64,000 bases of DNA from Chryseobacterium sp. (GCA_027492795.1 JAPUEB010000006.1:62001-126000), one strand, 5' to 3'. Shown: positions 18,791 through 26,814, counted from the first letter of the stretch. The notes: generated by a model not told the origin, from the letters alone. Translations and numbers: made by a program.

Positions 18791-18883
18791 ATGACTGTAA
18801 AACCTCAAGAAATCGAAAACTGCATTACAGGCAAGAAGTTTAGTGAAGGGAAGATTTTGGTATCATTAAAATCAGTTCAATGA
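18791..18883 (+). CDS. Possible 30-codon ORF coupled to the next gene
   Basis: ATG at 18791 opens 30 codons ending in TGA at 18881-18883, which overlaps the ATG of the downstream glycosyltransferase (ATGA). The product (MTVKPQEIENCITGKKF...) has no recognised similarity. It may be a leader peptide for translational coupling or the tail of a decayed gene. Evidence is limited to position and open frame. Confidence 0.25.
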   Translation: MTVKPQEIENCITGKKFSEGKILVSLKSVQ

Positions 18884-19716
18884 AGTTTTCAATTCTTATA
18901 GCCAATTACAACAACGGGAAATATTTTCAGGACTGCTATGAGAGCATTCTGAAACAAACCCATCAAAATTGGGAAGCCATAATTTTGGATGACGCTTCTA
19001 CCGATAACTCTGTGGAAATCATTAAAAACACAATAAAGAATGATACTCGTTTTAAGTTTTATGAAAATGAAAAAAATGAAGGGGTTGGTTTTACCAAAGG
19101 CAAATTAATCGAACTTTCGTCTGGCGAAATTTGTGGGTATCTCGATCCTGATGATGCCATTTTACCTAATGCTCTAAATGCTTCCATTCAGGTTTTTAAA
19201 AAAAACAAAGATGTTGTTCTCACTTATTCCCGACTTGCAAAATGTGATGAAAACTTGAATAAAATTTCAGAATTTCAATCCGCAATGCAAGTTCCGAATG
19301 GAGATTCCAACTGGTTTAATTGTCCGGTTCAGATCGCCCCGTTCGTAGGATTCAGAAAAGATATTTACCTGAAATGCGAAAGAATGAATCCCGAACTAAG
19401 AATTGCCGAAGATCAGGATTTATATTTTAAGTTTTATGAAAAAGGAAAGGTTTTTTTTATCAACCAAACAGATTATCTGTATCGCGCACATGCAGGTGGA
19501 ATTTCGCAGAACGAAAACAAACAAAAATCTTATGAATATTTTGCGCAGGCGATATTTCTTGCCATGAAACGCAGAAAAATTGAAAAAATTAATGACGAAA
19601 AAATCCCTGAAACTTATCCCGGTTCAGAAAAGATTTTTAAAATTCTCGAATATCAAAACGGAATCCCCTATAGAATAAAGAAAAAGATAAAAGTATTTTT
19701 TCAAAAATTTTTGTAA
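18880..19716 (+). CDS. Glycosyltransferase family 2
   Basis: A 278-residue family 2 glycosyltransferase with FSILIANYNNGKYF, LDDASTDNS, YLDPDDAILP and an acceptor-side IAEDQDLYFKF motif. It restarts the + strand run after the minus-strand methyltransferase. The start overlaps the stop of a 30-codon ORF. Substrate unknown. Confidence 0.88.
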   Translation: MKFSILIANYNNGKYFQDCYESILKQTHQNWEAIILDDASTDNSVEIIKNTIKNDTRFKFYENEKNEGVGFTKGKLIELSSGEICGYLDPDDAILPNALNASIQVFKKNKDVVLTYSRLAKCDENLNKISEFQSAMQVPNGDSNWFNCPVQIAPFVGFRKDIYLKCERMNPELRIAEDQDLYFKFYEKGKVFFINQTDYLYRAHAGGISQNENKQKSYEYFAQAIFLAMKRRKIEKINDEKIPETYPGSEKIFKILEYQNGIPYRIKKKIKVFFQKFL

Positions 19717-19725
19717 CACAGGCAG

Positions 19726-20811
19726 ATGAAAAAAAAATCTACAGGTTTTATTCCCGCTCTTACCGGATATCGTACCATTGCAGCATGGATGATATTCGTT
19801 TATCATTTCATGCCCTACGACAATCCTAAATATCCACAATGGATTCGTGATTTTGTTCTTGAGTTTCATATGGGCGTGGATATGTTTTTTGTTTTGAGTG
19901 GATTTCTGATTACTTACCGTTATTTCAATCAAACCCCAATTCCGATGCGAGGTTACTTGGTGAACCGTTTCGCTAGGATTTACCCCATGTATTTCTTAAT
20001 TTCTGCTGCGTATTTTTTGATTTGGTACCTGCAGAATCAATCATGGGATTCCGAAAAAACCATTGAAGCTATTCTCAGCTTTACCATGACGAAAGCATTT
20101 TTCACGAAATATCAGTTTACAGCAGTTGCACAAGGATGGACTTTGACGCTGGAAGAGATGTTTTATTTCACAGCCCCATTTTATTTTATTTTAATCAGAA
20201 AAAACATTAAGTGGTTTTTCATCATTCCATTTGTAATTTTTGCATTCGGCACCTTATTGCAACATCTTTTTAAAGGGCCAGAAAATACATGGGAATTTAT
20301 GACGAGAAACATTTCCGTTTACATTTTTGAATTTTTCGCCGGAATTGGTTTGGCGTATATTGTGATGAAAAAAAATATAAAGTTTAAGTTTAATTGGGTG
20401 ACTTGGTTTGGGATCATCAATATTTTGCTTTTTCTTTTCTTCGTGAAATATTATTACCTTACCAACAACACCATAGGTCCATTGTTAATTATTTGTCTTT
20501 CTATCTTCGGAATTTCTCCTTTATTGTGGGGATTGATCCACGAAAAAACAATCGTCCAAAAAATTCTTAGCACAAAACTCTTCGTTTTGCTTGGTAAAAG
20601 CTCCTATATTTTCTATCTTGTTCACAAAGGATATCTCCCCGTTTTCATCAACGATTATATAAGTGACAACAAATTGGTGAATTTTATTTTATTAAATGTA
20701 ATTTCCATAGTAATGTTCCTTTATTTGGAAGAGCCAATTAATAATTTCATCAGAAGAAAATGGAACCCTAAAAAACCAACAGTTGCAAATATTATCAATG
20801 AAAAAGCCTAA
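19726..20811 (+). CDS. Membrane acyltransferase, acyltransferase-3 (OafA-like) family
   Basis: A 361-residue polytopic membrane protein. GFIPALTGYRTIAAWMIFVYH gives the conserved Arg and His of helix 1, and HMGVDMFFVLSGFLITYRY is the textbook second block of OafA-type O-acyltransferases. About ten hydrophobic segments follow, without the SGNH domain that some members carry. It likely acetylates a sugar of the exported glycan. The next gene starts 14 bases before its stop. Confidence 0.9.
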   Translation: MKKKSTGFIPALTGYRTIAAWMIFVYHFMPYDNPKYPQWIRDFVLEFHMGVDMFFVLSGFLITYRYFNQTPIPMRGYLVNRFARIYPMYFLISAAYFLIWYLQNQSWDSEKTIEAILSFTMTKAFFTKYQFTAVAQGWTLTLEEMFYFTAPFYFILIRKNIKWFFIIPFVIFAFGTLLQHLFKGPENTWEFMTRNISVYIFEFFAGIGLAYIVMKKNIKFKFNWVTWFGIINILLFLFFVKYYYLTNNTIGPLLIICLSIFGISPLLWGLIHEKTIVQKILSTKLFVLLGKSSYIFYLVHKGYLPVFINDYISDNKLVNFILLNVISIVMFLYLEEPINNFIRRKWNPKKPTVANIINEKA

Positions 20812-21943
20812 AACCAAACTCTTATTCAGACTCCGCTCCATGGAAACAGGTGGCGTACAGAAGGTTTTATGCGACATCATGAAAAATCTTCCGGAAGAAA
20901 AATTTGAAATCTTTCTGCTACTGAACATGAAACAGGGAGAAATGCTTCCTTTAATCCCAAAAAATGTGAAAGTTTTCACTTTAAGCGAGGGAAAAGAAAG
21001 TTTTTCAAAAAATAGTCTGATTCAAAAAGCCCAGCTTGCCGTAAGAAGGATCAAACTTGAGCTCTATAACAAATTTCCAAATCTTATTAGAAATACAATA
21101 AAAATAATTCCCGATGTTGAAGTAGCATTCACTTCCACGGAATATGAAGCCCTTTTGAAAAGCCCGTTCAAAAATTCCAAAAAAATTGGCTGGTTTCATG
21201 CGGATATTCGCGATGTAGGACTTAATGAAGACGAAAAACTTTTCGTTATCAGTCAGCTCCAGAAAATGGATACGGCAGTTTTTGTTTCAAAACAAACCAA
21301 AAATATTATCAAAGAAGTTTACAATATTGATTTTCCGAACGGAGAAGTGGTTTACAATCCTTTTGAACACGAAATCATTAAGGAAAAATCTAATAATTTT
21401 GAGGTAGATTTCAAAACCGATGAACCTGTATTTATTTCTTTGGGAAGACTGATCCCGAGAAAAGGAAACCACATCTTGGTTGAAGCGCATAAAATATTAA
21501 TTGACAAAGGTTTAAAGCATAAAGTCTATGTTTTCGGTGATGGACAGGAGAAAGAAAATCTGGAAATTTTGATTGAGAAATACAACCTTAAAGATTCATT
21601 TTTTATTAAAAATCCCGTCATCAATCCGTATCCTTATTTAAAAAAGGCGGATTTTTATGTTTTACCCTCAAAATCAGAGGCTTATCCGTTGGTAATTGGC
21701 GAAGCTTTGATACTTGAAAAACCAATAGTCGCCACCAATGCAGGTGGTGTAAAAGAAATGATGGATGATGGAATCAACGGTTTAATCGTAGATTACGATG
21801 CTGAAAAACTGGCTTTAGGAATGGAAAAATTACTCACCGATAAAGATTTTGTAGATAAAGTAAGGGAAAACAACAAAAATGCTTTTCAACGATTCGATAA
21901 CGAAAAAATTTACCGGCACATCACACAAATTTTAGAAAAATAA
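20798..21943 (+). CDS. Glycosyltransferase family 4 (paralogue set B)
   Basis: A 381-residue GT-B enzyme of family 4. The N-terminal domain begins LLFRLRSMETGGVQKVL (glycine-rich acceptor loop); the C-terminal domain has FISLGRLIPRKGNH and FYVLPSKSEAYPLVIGEALILEKPIVATNAGGV. I prefer ATG at 20798 over TTG at 20783, since the alignment with the paralogue at 24838 begins there. Compared with that paralogue it lacks an interdomain insertion. It overlaps the ligase gene by one base (TAATG). Confidence 0.9.
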   Translation: MKKPKTKLLFRLRSMETGGVQKVLCDIMKNLPEEKFEIFLLLNMKQGEMLPLIPKNVKVFTLSEGKESFSKNSLIQKAQLAVRRIKLELYNKFPNLIRNTIKIIPDVEVAFTSTEYEALLKSPFKNSKKIGWFHADIRDVGLNEDEKLFVISQLQKMDTAVFVSKQTKNIIKEVYNIDFPNGEVVYNPFEHEIIKEKSNNFEVDFKTDEPVFISLGRLIPRKGNHILVEAHKILIDKGLKHKVYVFGDGQEKENLEILIEKYNLKDSFFIKNPVINPYPYLKKADFYVLPSKSEAYPLVIGEALILEKPIVATNAGGVKEMMDDGINGLIVDYDAEKLALGMEKLLTDKDFVDKVRENNKNAFQRFDNEKIYRHITQILEK

Positions 21944-23385
21944 TGAACCCATTTATAGAACACCTTTACCAATCTTTTCAAAAAAACAGCAATGAAATTT
22001 GTCTGAAAATTGAGGAGAAAAAATATACCTATTCTGAAGTTTTTACCTTTGCTCAAAACATCCGTCATCAATTACAAAATATTGACTACCAAAACATTGG
22101 AATTTATTTAACGGATGATGTTTATATGTACGCTTCCATTTTGGCAATTTGGTTGGAAGGGAAAACCTACGTTCCCATTCACCCCGAATTTCCTCTAAAT
22201 AAAAATTTGAGCGTCATTAATCAGGCGGAAATAAAGTTTCTTTTAAGCTCTGTTGAGATTCAGGAAAATTTTGAAGTCCAATATCTCGATTCCACAAAAA
22301 GTTTTGAAATTGAAGATTTTGCTCCAAAAGATTTCCCTATTTCTACAAACGCATACATACTCTTCACATCGGGAAGCACCGGAAATCCGAAAGGCGTTCC
22401 CATCACTTTTTCTAATCTGTACCACTTCTCGAAATCTTTTGAAAAAACTTTTGGGAAATTATCAACTTCCGACCATGTTTTGCAAATGTTTGAACTCACC
22501 TTCGATTTATCGGTGATGAGTTACCTCATTCCTTGGTTGAATGGTTCCACAGTGGTTGCGCTTCATAAAAAGGAAACCAAATTTTTGCAGATTTTAGACT
22601 TGTTGGAAGCCGACGAAATTACGGTTGTATTGATGGTTCCAAGCATTTTGAACCTCATCATTCCTTATCTTGATTCCGAAATCAAAAACAGCAGTTTAAG
22701 ATTAAATTTATTCTGCGGCGAAGCTTTACTCACCAAACAGATCCAAAATTGGAAAGGCTTTATCCCAAACGCTGAAATCTACAATGTTTACGGCCCAACT
22801 GAAAACACTATTTTTTGTACGCACTATAAAGTTGGCGAAAACATCAAGGAAAAAAACGGAATTATCAGCATCGGAAAATCAATGACAGACAGCGAAATGA
22901 GCTTCCTTAATAACGATGAAAACGAAGGCGAACTTTTACTTTCCGGAAAATTTTTAACCAAAAATTATTGGAAAAACCCCGAAAAAACTAAAGAAACCTT
23001 TATTGAAAAAAATGGCGAAACCTTCTATAAAACCGGAGATTGGTGCATCCGTGACACCGATGGAGATTTTTTCTACACCAACCGAATCGATTTTCAGGCA
23101 AAAATAAACGGACACCGAATTGAACTCGCTGAAATTGAACACTTTGCCAATCAAGTTTTGGAAAATTCAGTAAGTGTTGCATTGATTCACAAAGATAAGA
23201 ATGACAACGATGAGCTGGTTCTATTTGTGAATGATTTAGAGGTTGATGAAAACGAAATTTTTGCCAATTTGAAAGAAAATCTTCCCGATTACGCAGTTCC
23301 GTCAAGAATCATTAAAGTGGAGAATTATCCTACAAACACTTCGGGAAAAACAGATAGAAACGAACTGAAAAAAACATTGTCATGA
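21943..23385 (+). CDS. AMP-dependent ligase, DltA-like amino-acid adenylation enzyme
   Basis: A 480-residue stand-alone adenylation enzyme. Core motifs are LFTSGSTGNPKG (140-151), FDLSV (187-191), YGPTEN (283-288), YKTGDW and C-terminal SGKTDRNEL with the catalytic Lys469. In adenylating enzymes the Asp of the FDxS motif (D188 here) binds the substrate alpha-amino group, so an amino acid is the likely substrate, and FDLSVM is close to D-alanine:carrier ligase DltA. Overlap with a GNAT gene (ATGA) and a nearby carrier protein gene suggest activation, carrier loading and transfer to an amino sugar. There is no C or TE domain. Confidence 0.85.
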   Translation: MNPFIEHLYQSFQKNSNEICLKIEEKKYTYSEVFTFAQNIRHQLQNIDYQNIGIYLTDDVYMYASILAIWLEGKTYVPIHPEFPLNKNLSVINQAEIKFLLSSVEIQENFEVQYLDSTKSFEIEDFAPKDFPISTNAYILFTSGSTGNPKGVPITFSNLYHFSKSFEKTFGKLSTSDHVLQMFELTFDLSVMSYLIPWLNGSTVVALHKKETKFLQILDLLEADEITVVLMVPSILNLIIPYLDSEIKNSSLRLNLFCGEALLTKQIQNWKGFIPNAEIYNVYGPTENTIFCTHYKVGENIKEKNGIISIGKSMTDSEMSFLNNDENEGELLLSGKFLTKNYWKNPEKTKETFIEKNGETFYKTGDWCIRDTDGDFFYTNRIDFQAKINGHRIELAEIEHFANQVLENSVSVALIHKDKNDNDELVLFVNDLEVDENEIFANLKENLPDYAVPSRIIKVENYPTNTSGKTDRNELKKTLS

Positions 23386-24002
23386 TCATCAGAAACGCAA
23401 CGAAAGAAGACATCCCGTTTATTGTAAACTCCATTATTGAGATAGAAAAAACTTCAGATTCAAATACCTATAACAACCTTTTTGACTGCGATACCGAAAC
23501 CACCAAAAAATATCTCACCCAGTTTTTAGAGGATGATGAAAATTTGGATACCGAACTTTCTTTAAATACATATCGCGTTGCAGAAATTGATGATAAAGCT
23601 GCAGGTTGCTGTTCATTGGTTTTCACAAATCATCATTATTACCAAAACAAAGGAGAGCTTTTCCCTGTTTGGCTTCAAAGAAATCATTTGGACTATTTTT
23701 TGGAAAATGCAAAGAATCTACCCGATATAAAAAATGCTTCCGAAGAAAAATATTTTGTGGAATATATCTTTGTAGATGAACAATTCCGCGGAAAAGGAAT
23801 GGCAAAAAAGATGATTGATGATCAAATGACTAAAATTCCTGCGAAAAACCTTTACATCAATGTTTTAGAAAACAACATCTCTGCAATTGAATATTATGAA
23901 AAATTAGGTTTTACAAAATTCAAATCGTTAGAAATTGACAATCAAGAAAATAAAATTTATCCTTGCCTGCGAAAATTGATTTTGTGCAAAGAAATTAATT
24001 GA
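23382..24002 (+). CDS. GNAT-family N-acyltransferase
   Basis: A 206-residue GNAT protein. The pantetheine-binding loop is QFRGKGMAKKM (R136 to A141) after the strand VEYIFVD, followed by LYINVLENNISAIEYYEKLGF, the usual C-terminal GNAT block. It overlaps the ligase by four bases and converges on the carrier protein gene with an 8-base overlap. By position it is the best candidate to pass the activated acyl or aminoacyl group from the carrier to an acceptor, but it could also simply use acetyl-CoA. Confidence 0.82.
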   Translation: MIIRNATKEDIPFIVNSIIEIEKTSDSNTYNNLFDCDTETTKKYLTQFLEDDENLDTELSLNTYRVAEIDDKAAGCCSLVFTNHHYYQNKGELFPVWLQRNHLDYFLENAKNLPDIKNASEEKYFVEYIFVDEQFRGKGMAKKMIDDQMTKIPAKNLYINVLENNISAIEYYEKLGFTKFKSLEIDNQENKIYPCLRKLILCKEIN

Positions 24003-24225
24003 ACTTTTCCGTACCTATCGCCTCAACCAGTTCATTGACGGTTTTTATGTTTCTAAAACTTCTCGGATTTATCTTCACGCCGAATTGGTCTTCAACCAGC
24101 TGCAGGATGAGAACCGCAGAAAGCGATCCGTAATTTTCAAGCTCTTTAAAATTCGTTTCAGGAGTTACGTTGCCCTCTTCTTTCAATTCATCTTTCAACA
24201 AGCTGCAAAACTGCTCTATATTCAT
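23995..24225 (-). CDS. Acyl/peptidyl carrier protein with altered DSL motif
   Basis: A 76-residue carrier protein. Helix II reads YGSLSAVLILQLVEDQFGVKI, followed by FRNIKTVNELVEAI, matching the ACP pattern in length and spacing. The phosphopantetheine serine is S34. The Asp that normally precedes it (DSL) is Gly here, which is unusual and may affect recognition by the phosphopantetheinyl transferase. It lies on the minus strand with its own TAAATTTG box and probably partners the adjacent DltA-like ligase. Confidence 0.8.
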   Translation of the reverse strand: MNIEQFCSLLKDELKEEGNVTPETNFKELENYGSLSAVLILQLVEDQFGVKINPRSFRNIKTVNELVEAIGTEKFN

Positions 24226-24246
24226 TGTGTTTCATATTTAAGGCAG

Positions 24247-24254
24247 CAAATTTA
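24247..24254 (-). promoter_or_regulatory. -7 box TAAATTTG for the carrier protein gene
   Basis: The + strand reads CAAATTTA. It lies 21 bases before the carrier protein ATG (24225) and is divergent from the box at 24268, so the intergenic region holds two back-to-back promoters. Confidence 0.5.
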
Positions 24255-24267
24255 GAAAAATTAATTT

Positions 24268-24275
24268 TACCTTTG
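24268..24275 (+). promoter_or_regulatory. -7 box TACCTTTG for the acyltransferase at 24284
   Basis: A TAnnTTTG match eight bases before ATG at 24284, implying a 5' leader of only a few bases. Confidence 0.5.
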
Positions 24276-24283
24276 CTACAATC

Positions 24284-24838
24284 ATGATTAATAAAATTAT
24301 TACCAAAATTTTTACCATTTTAGACGATTTGCGACAATCTGCGTATGTGAAAATCTGCGTTGAAAAAGGCTTGAAATTGGGCAAAAGCGTTTCCATCAGA
24401 AACAAAACATCTTTCGGCTCCGAACCCTTTTTAGTGGAAATTGGCGATGACACGAGAATCGGCGAAGGCGTTCAATTCATCACTCATTCTGGTTTTACAG
24501 TAAACTTAAGAAAAATTGAAGGCTACGAAACGGTAAGGAATTTTGGGCATATCAAAGTGGGAAAAAACTGCGCGATTGGAAACAACTCTATCATTTTGCA
24601 AAATGTGGAAATTGGCGACAATTGCGTATTGGGCGCCAATTCTGTACTTTCCGATTCTATGCCGAGTAACACGGTTTACCTCGGAAATCCTGCAAAATAC
24701 ATCTGCGAAATCGAAGATTATGGCGATGTTTTGAAAAAAAACACAATAGATTATCCTATAGAATTGGAAAAAGACCGCTACAAGCTTCATGAATGGCTAA
24801 AAAATAATCTGCCCAAAAAATTCAAAGCCGCGGAATAA
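24284..24838 (+). CDS. Left-handed beta-helix acyltransferase (CatB/MaA-like)
   Basis: A 184-residue hexapeptide-repeat acetyltransferase. Repeats include IGDDTRIGEGV, IKVGKNCAIGNNSII, IGDNCVLGANSVL, with an active-site-like FITHSGFTV segment and the GNPAK cap (VYLGNPAKYIC). This is the typical trimeric sugar O- or N-acetyltransferase of glycan clusters. It is separated from the upstream genes by divergent promoters and overlaps the next gene by one base. Confidence 0.86.
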   Translation: MINKIITKIFTILDDLRQSAYVKICVEKGLKLGKSVSIRNKTSFGSEPFLVEIGDDTRIGEGVQFITHSGFTVNLRKIEGYETVRNFGHIKVGKNCAIGNNSIILQNVEIGDNCVLGANSVLSDSMPSNTVYLGNPAKYICEIEDYGDVLKKNTIDYPIELEKDRYKLHEWLKNNLPKKFKAAE

Positions 24839-26121
24839 TGCAAAAAAAGAAAATCCTCATCAGAATTGGTTCCCTGCGTCACGGTGGGGCAGAAAAAGTT
24901 TTGGTGACTTTTCTAAAAAATCTGCCAGAAAATAAATATGAAATCGATTTATTGCTGAATCTTTACAGCGGAAAATATTTATCCGAAGTTCCTAAATGGA
25001 TTAATATCCTTTATTTGAACAAGGGCGAAATGATTACTACAAATCGACCTCAAGACATTCCCCAAAAAGCGTATCGTGTTGTTTATCAAAAGATTCTGAA
25101 AAAATTTCCGAAAATTCTTTATTCCAACATTTTAAAAAACAAAAAATACGATGTCGAGTTCGCTGCGATTCACGGTTTTCGGGATGAAATATTGAATTCA
25201 CCTTTGAAATCTTCCAAAAAAATCGTCTGGATTCACAACGATTTGCGAAAAACCCATTTTCACAACTATACCGACGATGAAATCCGCAAGTTTTTTGGTT
25301 TCGATAAAATTATGGTGATTTCCGAACAAATTCAGAAAGATTTTGAAAATCTGGCGGAAAATGATGATGAAAAAAATAGAATTGTGCGAATTTATAATCC
25401 TTTGGATACGGAGGAAATTCTTTTAAAGTCCGAAGTCCGAAGTCCGAAGAAGCGGGAAGATGGAAGATGGAAGATGGAAGATGGAAGTTTTGAGTCTGAA
25501 GTCCGAAGTCCGAAGTCCGAAGATAATCCTATACAAGAATCCTCGTTCCTCGGAACGACAACTTCTGAAAGCGGAATGCCAAAAGCCGAAAGCAACTTTC
25601 CAACTTTTGTAAGCGTAGGAACCGTATTTCCGCAAAAAGGTTTTGATAGGTTGCTGAAAGTTCATAAAAAATTGTTGGATGAAGGTTTTAAACATCGAGT
25701 TTTAATTGTTGGAGACGGCTACGATTTTGAGAATATTAAGAATTTAAAAACTGAACTTGGAGTTGATGAAACTGCGACTATGATTGGTTTTACCGATAAT
25801 CCTTATCCTTTTTTTAAAAATGCTGATTTTTATGTTTTGAGTTCCCGTTACGAAGGTTTCCCGACGGTTTTGTTTGAGGCGATGACATTAAATAAAAACA
25901 TCATTGCCACAGATGTTTCAGGCGTTCGCGAAATGTTGGAAGATGGAAAACTCGGTTTAATTATAGAAAACTCTGAAGAAGGAATTTACGAAGGAATGAA
26001 AAAAGCACTTCAAAATCCTGAAATTTTTGAAAAATACCAACAGGAATTGCAGCATTACGAAATGCCTTTTAATCTTGAAAATTCCGTGAATACCATCATA
26101 AAAATAATTGATGAATTATAA
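24838..26121 (+). CDS. Glycosyltransferase family 4 (paralogue set B) with repeat-derived linker
   Basis: A 427-residue GT-B enzyme. ILIRIGSLRHGGAEKVL opens the acceptor domain and FVSVGTVFPQKGFDRLL plus FYVLSSRYEGFPTVLFEAM make up the donor domain. Its paralogue at 20798 is 381 residues. The extra length lies between the domains, roughly residues 197-254, where the DNA is made of tandem repeats (AAGTCCG and GGAAGAT units) like those normally found between genes. The insertion stays in frame and is charged, so it probably forms a flexible linker. Whether the enzyme is active is unknown. Confidence 0.87.
   Translation: MQKKKILIRIGSLRHGGAEKVLVTFLKNLPENKYEIDLLLNLYSGKYLSEVPKWINILYLNKGEMITTNRPQDIPQKAYRVVYQKILKKFPKILYSNILKNKKYDVEFAAIHGFRDEILNSPLKSSKKIVWIHNDLRKTHFHNYTDDEIRKFFGFDKIMVISEQIQKDFENLAENDDEKNRIVRIYNPLDTEEILLKSEVRSPKKREDGRWKMEDGSFESEVRSPKSEDNPIQESSFLGTTTSESGMPKAESNFPTFVSVGTVFPQKGFDRLLKVHKKLLDEGFKHRVLIVGDGYDFENIKNLKTELGVDETATMIGFTDNPYPFFKNADFYVLSSRYEGFPTVLFEAMTLNKNIIATDVSGVREMLEDGKLGLIIENSEEGIYEGMKKALQNPEIFEKYQQELQHYEMPFNLENSVNTIIKIIDEL
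25426..25600 (+). repeat. Composite repeat inserted in a coding region
   Basis: Within the glycosyltransferase gene: about three AAGTCCG units, then about four GGAAGAT units (near 25455-25486), a second block of three AAGTCCG units (about 25500-25521), an inverted pair CGTTCC/GGAACG at 25544-25557, and AAAGCCGAAAGC at 25581-25592. The last unit is the reverse complement of the GCTTTCGG repeat seen between nadB and nadC. Boundaries are approximate. Confidence 0.75.
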
Positions 26122-26129
26122 TTCTCGAA

Positions 26130-26190
26130 GATTTTGTAGATAAAGCAGATGAAAAAATCTGCTCAATCTGTTTAATCTGCGAGAGAATTT
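26130..26190. repeat. Intergenic inverted repeat (AGCAGAT / ATCTGCT)
   Basis: The short gap between the glycosyltransferase and the next acyltransferase holds AGCAGAT, a six-base spacer and ATCTGCT, followed by AATCTG units, flanked by TTCTCG and CGAGAGAA. It could form a hairpin and resembles short dispersed repeats rather than a T-run terminator. Confidence 0.4.
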
Positions 26191-26192
26191 TC

Positions 26193-26200
26193 TAAATTTG
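26193..26200 (+). promoter_or_regulatory. -7 box TAAATTTG, leaderless arrangement
   Basis: A TAnnTTTG match with only five bases (CTCAA) before ATG at 26206. Initiation at the usual distance would start the mRNA at or within a base or two of the start codon. Confidence 0.5.
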
Positions 26201-26205
26201 CTCAA

Positions 26206-26760
26206 ATGTCAGAAAAAACCATCATCCAAAAAGATTTCTATCGGGAAAGCGGAAAATGGCTTACCACACAGCAGATTTGGGCGAAATGCGTCAATCCGAA
26301 CCTGCATTACATTTATTTATTCAGAAAATGCCAAAAATATCCTCGCAAATCATTGAAAGGAATTTTTTGGCGGCTGATTCTGCGACATCATCAGATTAAA
26401 TACGGTTTCCAAATTTATCCCGAAACCGAAATCGGTGAAGGTCTTTATCTCGGACATTGGGGAATGTTGGTCATTAATCCCAAAACAAAAATTGGCAAAA
26501 ACTGCAATATTGCACAGGGCGTTACCATTGCACAATCCAACCGCGGAAAAAGACAGGGCGCTCCGGAAATTGGTGATGAAGTTTGGATAGGTCCAAATGC
26601 CGTGGTTGTGGGAAATATAAAAATTGGCAGAAACGTCCTTATTGCGCCAAATGCCTATGTAAATACAGATGTACCAGAAAATTCTTTGGTTTTAGGCAAT
26701 CCTGCGAAGATATTTAGCAAAGAGGACGCCACAGAAGGCTATATTAATAATAAAATATAG
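26206..26760 (+). CDS. Serine acetyltransferase-like left-handed beta-helix acyltransferase
   Basis: A 184-residue hexapeptide-repeat protein with a helical N-terminus of about 70 residues followed by repeats IGEGLYLGHWGMLVI, IGKNCNIAQGVTI, IGDEVWIGPNAVV, IGRNVLIAPNAYV and the cap VLGNPAKIF. The HWG segment and AQGVTI block resemble CysE-type serine acetyltransferases, but position at the end of a glycan locus suggests sugar acetylation. It has its own promoter box five bases upstream. Confidence 0.82.
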   Translation: MSEKTIIQKDFYRESGKWLTTQQIWAKCVNPNLHYIYLFRKCQKYPRKSLKGIFWRLILRHHQIKYGFQIYPETEIGEGLYLGHWGMLVINPKTKIGKNCNIAQGVTIAQSNRGKRQGAPEIGDEVWIGPNAVVVGNIKIGRNVLIAPNAYVNTDVPENSLVLGNPAKIFSKEDATEGYINNKI

Positions 26761-26814
26761 ATGGATAAAATAAAATTGTAAAACATTATTTATCAAACAT
26801 CATTTATAAACGCT

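Larger units (their letters stand above)
18498..18879. other. 382-base intergenic stretch with decayed coding sequence
   Basis: No full gene is seen. On the minus strand, 18563-18700 reads as a C-terminus-like segment with a stop upstream in frame. On the + strand a 30-codon reading frame (18791-18883) overlaps the next gene, and a TATCTTTG box lies at 18554-18561. The stretch looks like a scar of gene loss or rearrangement between the two halves of the glycan locus. Confidence 0.5.

Noticed and set aside
25392-25695. Minus-strand frames across the repeat in the glycosyltransferase
   Set aside because: They arise from repeat DNA read backwards; the + strand frame is continuous with both glycosyltransferase domains.
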